Source: Clostridiaceae bacterium
Lineage (GTDB): Bacteria > Bacillota > Clostridia > Saccharofermentanales > UBA5734
Assembly (NCBI GenBank): GCA_012727965.1
Contig: JAAYFZ010000337.1
Coordinates: forward strand, 1 to 7,754
DNA length: 7,754 bases
Direction of reading: 5' to 3'
Shown here: positions 1 to 5,453 of the stretch, piece after piece
Position numbering within the stretch: the stretch's first letter is position 1
Layout: each line of letters begins with the position of its first letter
Program-made: the position numbers and the translations under genes
Notes under the pieces: model-generated
Seen by the model: the letters and a program-made list of their open reading frames with translations, nothing else
The model's database searches: none
What the model was told of the DNA's origin: nothing

Positions 1-994
1 AAACTATACAATCTGCTTCGCGGGCAGAGTGTCTTATCCTGCCGCTAAGTCTTAGAGGTCCATCTATTCTCGGTAAGCCTGAATAAACAACATCAGAAAT
101 TTCGATGGTTTTGCGCATGAGGCTCTCATATGCGCCCACCTTGAGAGTATTGCTGCCTATATCACGGCCGATAACAAATAATCTGTCAGTTGTTTTGACT
201 TCGAAACCTTTTCGCTGGCCGATCGTATAATGTATCAGCCCTTTGTGGCTGCCAATAACATTGTTATTTTCATCAATAATATTACCTGGCTTAGTGAGAT
301 AGAGCAGCTCCGGAGCATTTTTCCCCAGGTATTCTGCTATAAATTCGGCATAACTTCCTGGGATAAAGCAGTTATCCTGACTATCTGGTTTATGTCCGAT
401 GCTGCTGCCATCTGCCGTCAGCAACCCATGCTTGAGAGCAATTTCCCTGACCTCTGGCTTCTCATATGCTCCTAGAGGGAAATGAAGACCAGCTAATTGC
501 TCCTGGCTAAGTCTTGAGAGAAAATATGATTGATCCTTTAAGCCTGCTGGAGCTCTCTCCATCGCATAGCGGCCGTTATCATTTAGTCTTACGCGAGCAT
601 AATGACCTGTAGCGACTGCATCGCAGTCATATTCACCTGCCAGCTTGTAGAGCAGATCAAATTTGAATTTTGGATTACAGCTGATACATGGATTAGGCGT
701 TCTACCACTGGTATAACTAAAAACAAATTCTCTTATGATCGAATCTGCAAATTTAATTCTGACATCTTCAATTATATGTTTGATACCAAGTGACGCACAA
801 ACAGACGCAGCATCATCTGCTGCGGTCCAGCCATCATCATTTGTGATCATCGTCATACCTATAACTTCTGAACCAGCCTGCTGCAATAACAAAGCAGCGA
901 CAGAGCTGTCCACTCCGCCGCTGATTCCAAGCATGACTCTTTTCGGTCTTTCCCGCTTGTCGGGCACAGCCGTTATACTGATTTGTCCTGCCAT
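1..994 (-). CDS. mnmA: tRNA-specific 2-thiouridylase MnmA, C-terminus cut off by window edge
   Basis: MnmA adenylates U34 of the tRNAs for Lys, Glu and Gln and replaces its C2 oxygen with sulfur delivered from a cysteine desulfurase; it is cytoplasmic. My translation from 994 gives 331 residues before the window ends, against about 350-370 for the family, so only the last part of the C-terminal beta-barrel is missing. Visible hallmarks are the PP-loop SGGVDSS (residues 25-31), the first catalytic cysteine in GRTPNPC (Cys103), ATGHYARV (128-135), and the second catalytic cysteine in DSQDNCFI (Cys209). IHYTIGQRKG then leads into the C-terminal domain. The stretch after the first beta-alpha unit is shorter than in E. 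coli MnmA. The ATG overlaps the nifU stop by one base (TAATG), and the nearest purine-rich site, GGAGG at 1008-1012, is 13 nt away. Translation is therefore probably coupled to nifU. Lying behind nifS and nifU supports a direct sulfur supply. Identification is firm. Confidence 0.97.
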   Translation of the reverse strand, partial: MAGQISITAVPDKRERPKRVMLGISGGVDSSVAALLLQQAGSEVIGMTMITNDDGWTAADDAASVCASLGIKHIIEDVRIKFADSIIREFVFSYTSGRTPNPCISCNPKFKFDLLYKLAGEYDCDAVATGHYARVRLNDNGRYAMERAPAGLKDQSYFLSRLSQEQLAGLHFPLGAYEKPEVREIALKHGLLTADGSSIGHKPDSQDNCFIPGSYAEFIAEYLGKNAPELLYLTKPGNIIDENNNVIGSHKGLIHYTIGQRKGFEVKTTDRLFVIGRDIGSNTLKVGAYESLMRKTIEISDVVYSGLPRIDGPLRLSGRIRHSAREADCIV

Positions 995-1419
995 TAGTGG
1001 GGGTCTTCCTCCAACATGTCGAAGAGAGCTTTGTTCTCATCATTCAGTCTGCCTGTTTTCTCATAGTACTCTTTGATTGCTGCTTTGACAGCCTGTTCAG
1101 CCAGCAGAGAGCAATGCATCTTAATCGGCGGCAGTCCATCCAAAGCTTCAGCAACAGCCTTGTTAGTTATTGAAAGAGCTTCCTCAACAGTCTTGCCGAT
1201 AATCATTTCGGTAGCCATACTGCTGGTAGCAATAGCTGATCCGCAACCAAATGTCTTAAACTTGGCATCTACGATCACATTATCTTCAATTTTAAGATCT
1301 ACCTTCATGATGTCGCCGCATTTGGCATTACCTACTGTTCCGCTTGCCGAGGCATCCTCGATTTCACCAACATTGCGGGGATTCATGAAATGATCCATTA
1401 CCTTGTCACTATACTGCAT
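994..1419 (-). CDS. nifU: IscU/NifU-type Fe-S cluster assembly scaffold
   Basis: This is the scaffold on which [2Fe-2S] clusters are built from NifS-derived sulfur and iron before transfer to client proteins in the cytoplasm. From the start chosen it has 141 residues and consists only of the N-terminal NifU/IscU domain. It opens with QYSDKVMDHFMNPRNVGE and carries three cluster cysteines: Cys34 in NAKCGD, Cys59 in FGCGSA and Cys103 in KMHCS. The Asp36 and His102 partners are also present. Cys59 and Cys103 are 44 residues apart, as in IscU, with no room for the insertion seen in Bacillus-type SufU. An LPPIK segment (96-100) resembles the LPPVK chaperone-recognition motif of IscU. An upstream in-frame ATG at 1437 would add six residues but has no ribosome-binding site. 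The ATG at 1419 has AGGAGA five bases upstream and matches the family N-terminus. The gene follows nifS by 44 bp and overlaps mnmA by one base. Confidence 0.95.
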   Translation of the reverse strand: MQYSDKVMDHFMNPRNVGEIEDASASGTVGNAKCGDIMKVDLKIEDNVIVDAKFKTFGCGSAIATSSMATEMIIGKTVEEALSITNKAVAEALDGLPPIKMHCSLLAEQAVKAAIKEYYEKTGRLNDENKALFDMLEEDPH

Positions 1420-1423
1420 AATA

Positions 1424-1429
1424 TCTCCT
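1424..1429 (-). promoter_or_regulatory. nifU ribosome-binding site that decides its start
   Basis: AGGAGA on the minus strand ends 4 nt before the ATG at 1419 and lies inside the reading frame of the longer candidate that begins at 1437. It argues for the 141-residue protein. The ATG at 1437 is preceded only by A/T-rich sequence. Confidence 0.8.
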
Positions 1430-1445
1430 GCTTTCATAATTATTT

Positions 1446-1451
1446 ATTATA
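1446..1451 (-). promoter_or_regulatory. possible -10 element between nifS and nifU
   Basis: A perfect TATAAT lies in the A/T-rich nifS-nifU gap (1420-1463), about 27 nt before the nifU start. No good -35 hexamer is visible 16-18 nt upstream; that position falls on the end of nifS. Two short A/T-only dyads overlap it: ATAAC/GTTAT and ATAAT/ATTAT, each with a 5-nt loop. It could be a weak internal promoter for nifU-mnmA, or chance in an A/T-rich spacer. Confidence 0.25.
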
Positions 1452-1463
1452 ACTTATTGTTAT

Positions 1464-2657
1464 TTAAGCCTGTTTCTGAGCCTTTAGAAAATCAGAATAC
1501 AGAGGAGACATATCTCTTAATCTCTGTACTATATTTTTAAGATCCGCTGTAAGCCTGTCAACATCTTCTTCCTGGCTGTCTTTTCCAAATGTAACCCTTA
1601 GCGACCCGTGAGCGATTTCATGCGGCAGGCCTATCGCCAGCAGCACATGAGAAGGATCAAGTGAGCCTGATGTACAAGCTGAGCCGCTGGAACAGCTGTA
1701 TCCAAGAAGATCAAGCATCAGCAGTATTGATTCGCCCTCTATAAATTCAAAAGAGATATTAACATTGTTCGGCAGTCTACTGGTTTTGTGTCCATTTAGC
1801 CTGGCATGAGGTATTTCAGCCATGACCTGCCCGATCAATCTATCTCTCATGCTGCTGAGTCTTCTGGCATTATCATCGATTTCAGATACAGCCAGCTCGA
1901 AGGCCTTGGCAAAAGCCGCTATACCGGCAACATTTTCTGTACCGCCTCTTTTTGTTCTTTCTTGTGCGCCGCCGTCAAGTAGATTAGCGATTTTGACGCC
2001 ACCTCTGACATAAAGAGCTCCAACACCCTTGGGTGCGTATATTTTGTGTCCCGAAAGTGAAAGCAAATCAATATTCAGTTCTTTTACATCTATTTTTAGA
2101 GCGCCAGCGGCCTGAACCGCGTCAGTATGGAATAGAACTTTGTTCTCTCTGCATATTTTGCCGATCTCAGCAATTGGCTGAACTGTACCTATTTCATTAT
2201 TGGCCATCATGATCGATACAAGTATCGTGTCAGGACGAATCGCTTTTCTAACATCATCAGGGTCTACCAGACCGTATTGGTCAACATCCAGCCAGGTAAT
2301 TTCATATCCTTGCCTGGCAAGAGCTTCACAAGGGTGTATGACAGCATGATGCTCAATACTTGAAGTTATGATATGTTTACCCTTTTGGGCTTGAGCAATT
2401 GCAGCGCCTTTTATAGCCCAATTGTCTGATTCAGTTCCGCAAGAGGTAAAATAAACCTCATTAGGTCTTGCACCAATACAGCCCGCTACAGTTTCTCTTG
2501 ATTGATCAATGATTTTCGCAGCCTTCTGGCCTTCCTGATAAAAAGATGAAGGATTGCCGAAGTTGTTATTATATATATCGAGCATGACCTCCAGCACCTC
2601 TGATCTTACCGGAGTAGTCGCAGCATAGTCTAAATAGACCCTTTTCTTATCGCTCAT
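1464..2657 (-). CDS. nifS: cysteine desulfurase, NifS/IscS type (group I)
   Basis: This PLP enzyme converts L-cysteine to L-alanine and holds the released sulfur as a persulfide for Fe-S assembly and tRNA thiolation. From the ATG at 2657 it has 397 residues, close to E. coli IscS. It opens with the family N-terminus VYLDYAATTPV. Other hallmarks are SSIEHHAVI (His103/His104), HTDAVQA (Asp179, PLP ring), SGHKIYAPKG with the PLP-binding Lys205, and the mobile active-site loop SSGSACTSGSLDPSHVL with catalytic Cys328. The long loop after this cysteine marks group I rather than SufS/CsdA (group II). The longest reading frame starts at a TTG (2693) without a ribosome-binding site. The ATG at 2657 has AAAGGGA eight bases upstream and is preferred. 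It is the first gene after a 218-bp intergenic region and the likely head of nifS-nifU-mnmA. Expected partners are NifU and MnmA. Confidence 0.97.
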   Translation of the reverse strand: MSDKKRVYLDYAATTPVRSEVLEVMLDIYNNNFGNPSSFYQEGQKAAKIIDQSRETVAGCIGARPNEVYFTSCGTESDNWAIKGAAIAQAQKGKHIITSSIEHHAVIHPCEALARQGYEITWLDVDQYGLVDPDDVRKAIRPDTILVSIMMANNEIGTVQPIAEIGKICRENKVLFHTDAVQAAGALKIDVKELNIDLLSLSGHKIYAPKGVGALYVRGGVKIANLLDGGAQERTKRGGTENVAGIAAFAKAFELAVSEIDDNARRLSSMRDRLIGQVMAEIPHARLNGHKTSRLPNNVNISFEFIEGESILLMLDLLGYSCSSGSACTSGSLDPSHVLLAIGLPHEIAHGSLRVTFGKDSQEEDVDRLTADLKNIVQRLRDMSPLYSDFLKAQKQA

Positions 2658-2722
2658 TCTGTCATCCCTTTCATGGTAAAGATATTCAATCAAGACCAGC
2701 TAATATCTTACGAAATAACCAG

Positions 2723-2763
2723 GCTGTTGTATAGATGGAACAGCATTTGACTTTTTGCTGTCC
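2723..2763 (-). promoter_or_regulatory. mutually exclusive hairpins in the nifS leader
   Basis: On the minus strand the segment at 2737-2745 (TGCTGTTCC) can pair with GGACAGCA upstream (2756-2763, eight pairs, one bulge, 10-nt loop). It can instead pair with AACAGC downstream (2723-2728, six pairs, 10-nt loop). The two hairpins share 2739-2744, so only one can form at a time, the geometry of an attenuator or riboswitch-like switch. No terminator T-tract is present and the nifS ribosome-binding site is about 50 nt further on, so the effect is unknown. Confidence 0.3.
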
Positions 2764-2772
2764 TGTTATACT
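2747..2772 (+). promoter_or_regulatory. possible plus-strand extended -10 promoter
   Basis: TGTTATACT (2764-2772) is a good extended -10, with TTGACT (2747-2752) upstream. The 14-bp spacer is too short for a standard sigma-70 promoter, so activity would rest on the extended -10. A transcript would run towards the 3' end of larA in antisense and meet the AGTAAC/GTTACT stem plus T-run at 2797-2816, which could end it after about 40 nt. Confidence 0.2.
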
Positions 2773-2796
2773 TTATGCCTGTAACCCTTCTACTGT

Positions 2797-2812
2797 AGTA
2801 ACTCAAGTTACT
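2797..2812. promoter_or_regulatory. perfect 16-bp dyad, candidate operator
   Basis: AGTAACTCAAGTTACT is a 7+2+7 perfect inverted repeat, abutted by a second small dyad, CTACTGTAG (2790-2798). Such symmetry upstream of a Fe-S/sulfur operon suggests a binding site for a dimeric regulator, for example of the Rrf2 or MerR type, but I cannot match it to a known consensus with confidence. As RNA on the plus strand it would form a weak stem followed by five T. Confidence 0.4.
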
Positions 2813-2824
2813 TTTTGCCACTTA

Positions 2825-2843
2825 TCCCAGTATTGTTATGGGA
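2825..2843 (-). other. short hairpin downstream of larA, no T-tract
   Basis: TCCCA and TGGGA form a 5-bp stem around a 9-nt loop, about 35 nt beyond the larA stop. No run of T follows on either strand, so it is a poor intrinsic terminator. It may be an mRNA 3' structure or chance. Confidence 0.25.
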
Positions 2844-2875
2844 ATTGTATAGAATTACTGCAAGGTCTGAACTCA

Positions 2876-4126
2876 TTAGCAAACCGGCAAGGTTGAACCA
2901 GCATGACTCATGATAATTATGCTTGCATCACTGCCCATTATTTCCAGTGCATCTCTAAGCGCCTGCTCAACAGTCGTATATGGTTTCATGAAGGTTCTGG
3001 ATGCTTCAGCATATGGCATATCAGAGACGAAGAAAACCTGTGCTTTTGCCAGAACCATTGCTATGGCGACAGCCTTGTGACCACCAAGCTGAAATTCTCT
3101 GCCGACTCTATCAATAAGATCCTGAGGCTCTTGAGCATTTAGTAGCCATTCCTCAAATACATGTTCGCCATACCCCTCTGAGCATTGACCAGCCAAAATG
3201 ATTATACCGCCCGGCTTGACAGCATGTTGAGCATTATCAAGGGCCTTTTGCGTCTGATATAGATTTATGTCCTTAGGGAAACCGCCTGGTGTTGCGATAA
3301 CTATATCAGCCTGTTTAGGAATCTTGATCTTATAGATGTCATCAAGTATTCTGCAGCCCTGCCTATGAGCCAGACGATGATCGCCGGCAACAGCAGCAAT
3401 AATATTCTTCTGTTCATCAAGAATGACATTGAGAATGAAATCACAGCCACAAATATCAGCAGCTTCTTCAATATCAAGCCGCAATATATTGTCATCAATA
3501 GCACCTGCTCTGGCACATTCTTCAACCATTCTGCTGTGATTAGCCTGAATAGCAGCTCTATCAGATACGCCAGGCATGATTGCCTTGCCGCCACCGCTAT
3601 AACCGGCAAAATAATGATACTCAATATTGCCAAGGCAGATTCTGCGGTCGGCCTGTGCCACAAATGAAGTTATATTAACAGGAGTGCCGTACTGAGTCAT
3701 ACCAAGATAGACTGTATCCTCTGGATCACTATCAACTGTATGAACGCGGGCATAAATTTCATTTCCAACCAGTTTTTTCTTCTCTTCCTCTGTATGACGT
3801 CTATGACTGCCAAGAGCAAAAACAACGGTTATATCTTCGGGATAGACACCTGCATCCTCAAGCTCCGCCAGCAGAGGCGGTAATATCTTATGTGAAGGAC
3901 AGGGCCTGGTGATATCACTTGTGATAATGCATATTTTCTCGCCTGGTCTGCAAATATCGCCGATTCTCGCTGTACCGATAGGCTCGGCTAGAGCCTGCTT
4001 GATCAATTCATCCTCAGCAGTCAGACGTTCCGGCACATTCGCCTTCATATCCATCAACAGATTGGCCTCAGGCAGATTAAACAATTGTTGTTCTCTACCA
4101 TAGCCTATGCTGTATTCAAGTGCCAT
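2876..4126 (-). CDS. larA: LarA-family nickel-pincer-dependent 2-hydroxyacid racemase/epimerase
   Basis: LarA enzymes interconvert D- and L-lactate, or in homologues other 2-hydroxyacids, by hydride transfer to a nickel-pincer nucleotide (NPN) bound to an active-site lysine. The protein has 416 residues from the chosen start, against about 424 in Lactobacillus plantarum LarA. It keeps the key residues: SDITRP (Asp71, Arg74), GSHRRHT with catalytic His108, EYHYFAGYSGGGKAIMPG with catalytic His171 and NPN-anchoring Lys181, and QANHS with nickel ligand His197. INLYQTQKA carries Gln291/Lys294 at the expected spacing for substrate contacts. An upstream ATG at 4180 lies deep inside rarA and has no proper ribosome-binding site. 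The ATG at 4126 is served by AGGAGG and overlaps the rarA end by 11 bp, implying cotranscription. The cofactor genes larB, larC and larE are not in the window. Family and catalytic competence look secure, but lactate as substrate is not proven. Confidence 0.9.
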   Translation of the reverse strand: MALEYSIGYGREQQLFNLPEANLLMDMKANVPERLTAEDELIKQALAEPIGTARIGDICRPGEKICIITSDITRPCPSHKILPPLLAELEDAGVYPEDITVVFALGSHRRHTEEEKKKLVGNEIYARVHTVDSDPEDTVYLGMTQYGTPVNITSFVAQADRRICLGNIEYHYFAGYSGGGKAIMPGVSDRAAIQANHSRMVEECARAGAIDDNILRLDIEEAADICGCDFILNVILDEQKNIIAAVAGDHRLAHRQGCRILDDIYKIKIPKQADIVIATPGGFPKDINLYQTQKALDNAQHAVKPGGIIILAGQCSEGYGEHVFEEWLLNAQEPQDLIDRVGREFQLGGHKAVAIAMVLAKAQVFFVSDMPYAEASRTFMKPYTTVEQALRDALEIMGSDASIIIMSHAGSTLPVC

Positions 4127-5447
4127 TGTTCTTTTTCCTCCTTTTATCGAGCCATTCTTTGATTCTGGCTTCATAACCATTTGCCGTCGGCTTATAATAT
4201 ACAGTGCCTGCGATGGCAGTCGGCAGATATTCCTGGTCTACAATATTACCTTCATAATCATGAGCGTACTTATATCCCTGCTTATAGCCCAGCGCTTCCA
4301 TCCCTTTTGCCGGAGCATTGCGTAGATGCATCGGGATCTCGCCAGTCTGTCTGTCGTTAATATCAGCCAGAGCCGCGTCAACAGCTACATAAGCAGCATT
4401 AGATTTAGGACTGGTCGCGACTGCGATAGCAGCTTCTGCCAGTAGTATCCTGGCTTCCGGCATGCCGATCATAGTTATTCCCTGATATGCTGAGAGTGCA
4501 ATGCCCAGCATCTGCGGGTTGGCCAGACCAACATCCTCAGCTGCACAAATGAGAATTCTCCTGGCCAGAAATTCAATATCCTCTCCGCCATGAAGAGCCC
4601 TGGCCAAATAGAAAACAGCAGCATCAGGATCACTGCCTCTCATTGACTTAATGAAGGCACTGATATTGTCATAATGACCTTCGCCATTTTTGTCGAATGA
4701 GATGCTCCTTTTCTGCATGCAGTCTTCTATAACTGACTGATCAATTACTATAGCGCCATTGCTATCTGCTGGTGTAGTTGTCACCGCAAGCTCAAGCGCA
4801 TTCAGAGCAATACGGGCATCACCATTAGATAAATTGCTGATATAGTGAAGAGCCTCTTCTTCTAGCTTGACATCAAAACTCCCGAGACCACGCCTTGTGT
4901 CTGTAAGAGCATTGTTGAGAACACGAATAATATGTTCTTCATCAAGCGGGTATAGCTGAAATACTGTTGATCTGGAAATCAAGGCCTTGTTAACCTCAAA
5001 AAACGGATTTTCAGTTGTGGCACCGATCAGGATCAAAGTACCATCCTCAACATGAGGCAATAGCGCATCCTGTTGAGCCTTGTTGAAGCGATGTATCTCA
5101 TCGATAAATAATACGGTTTTTCCTGAAGGGTTCAATATTGGATTGATCGTATCCGCTATTACCCGCTTGATATCAGCAACACCGGAGGTAACAGCATTAA
5201 GCTTAGTAAAACCTGCAGCTGTTTGTGCAGCAATTACCCTGGCCAAAGATGTTTTTCCAGTCCCCGGAGGGCCGAAAAGGATGATCGAGCTGAGTCTATC
5301 AGCTTCGATCATCCTTCTGAGCATTTTTCCCTTAGCAAGTATATGTTCCTGGCCAATATATTCGTCCAGGTTTTCAGGCGCCATGCGATAAGCCAGCGGC
5401 TGCCGGTCATTAATCGCAGGACCAGGTTCTGAAGGGGTTTCTTTCAT
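4116..5447 (-). CDS. rarA: replication-associated recombination ATPase RarA (MgsA/WRNIP1 family)
   Basis: RarA is a cytoplasmic AAA+ ATPase related to clamp-loader subunits. It acts at stalled replication forks and gaps together with the recombination machinery. The 443-residue length is normal. In order the protein shows a typical N-terminus (LAYRMAPENLDEYIGQEHIL), Walker A GPPGTGKT (59-66), Walker B TVLFIDEIH (111-119), sensor 1 GATTENP (142-148), a probable arginine finger in ISRS (Arg159), and sensor-2-like NGDAR (208-212). The C-terminal tetramerisation region then begins at KRSISFDKNGEGHYD and contains SMRGSDPDAAVFYLAR. The ATG follows the glyA stop by 6 bp. Its ribosome-binding site is weak: GGAG at 5460-5463, 12 nt away within the end of glyA, which suggests translational coupling. 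Firmicutes often carry rarA just upstream of a cysteine desulfurase and mnmA, as here. Confidence 0.96.
   Translation of the reverse strand: MKETPSEPGPAINDRQPLAYRMAPENLDEYIGQEHILAKGKMLRRMIEADRLSSIILFGPPGTGKTSLARVIAAQTAAGFTKLNAVTSGVADIKRVIADTINPILNPSGKTVLFIDEIHRFNKAQQDALLPHVEDGTLILIGATTENPFFEVNKALISRSTVFQLYPLDEEHIIRVLNNALTDTRRGLGSFDVKLEEEALHYISNLSNGDARIALNALELAVTTTPADSNGAIVIDQSVIEDCMQKRSISFDKNGEGHYDNISAFIKSMRGSDPDAAVFYLARALHGGEDIEFLARRILICAAEDVGLANPQMLGIALSAYQGITMIGMPEARILLAEAAIAVATSPKSNAAYVAVDAALADINDRQTGEIPMHLRNAPAKGMEALGYKQGYKYAHDYEGNIVDQEYLPTAIAGTVYYKPTANGYEARIKEWLDKRRKKNNGT
4137..4142 (-). promoter_or_regulatory. larA ribosome-binding site that decides its start
   Basis: A perfect AGGAGG lies 10 nt before the ATG at 4126, inside the 3' end of rarA. 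It supports the 416-residue LarA over the 434-residue reading frame that begins at 4180. Confidence 0.8.
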
Positions 5448-5453
5448 AATTTA

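Larger units (their letters stand above)
2658..2875 (-). promoter_or_regulatory. larA-nifS intergenic region, probable nifS-nifU-mnmA promoter and leader
   Basis: These 218 bp are the only sizeable non-coding stretch in the window. I see no gene, no convincing rho-independent terminator for larA, and no T-box or SAM-riboswitch signature. The best minus-strand promoter candidate is TTCAGA (2866-2871), a 16-bp spacer, then TACAAT (2844-2849), just after the larA stop. It would give a leader of about 180 nt. That leader contains a 5-bp hairpin (2825-2843), a 16-bp perfect dyad (2797-2812), and two competing hairpins (2723-2763). A regulatory role is inferred from this density of symmetric elements and from its position ahead of the sulfur operon. 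Confidence 0.5.

Noticed and set aside
735..1076. 113-codon plus-strand reading frame
   Set aside because: It lies antisense to mnmA and the end of nifU, both firmly identified. It has no ribosome-binding site or recognisable domain.
2654..2674. Six-codon open frame whose stop overlaps the nifS ATG
   Set aside because: It has no ribosome-binding site of its own and no run of regulatory codons. It is best read as the nifS ribosome-binding region containing chance ATGs.
2658..2693. TTG start giving a 12-residue longer NifS
   Set aside because: There is no Shine-Dalgarno before the TTG, and the extra residues have no family counterpart. The ATG at 2657 has AAAGGGA and matches IscS length.
2825..2843. 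Rho-independent terminator after larA
   Set aside because: The stem is only 5 bp and no T-tract follows on the minus strand.
2658..2875. T-box or SAM riboswitch controlling the cysteine/sulfur operon
   Set aside because: I found no T-box antiterminator core or SAM riboswitch-like conserved segments, and the region is short for either plus a terminator.
3301..3663. 120-codon minus-strand reading frame with hydrophobic stretches
   Set aside because: It is an alternative frame inside larA, whose frame carries all catalytic motifs. The hydrophobicity is a by-product of codon composition.
4127..4180. 18-residue N-terminal extension of LarA
   Set aside because: It lies wholly inside rarA, lacks a ribosome-binding site and is absent from LarA of normal length.
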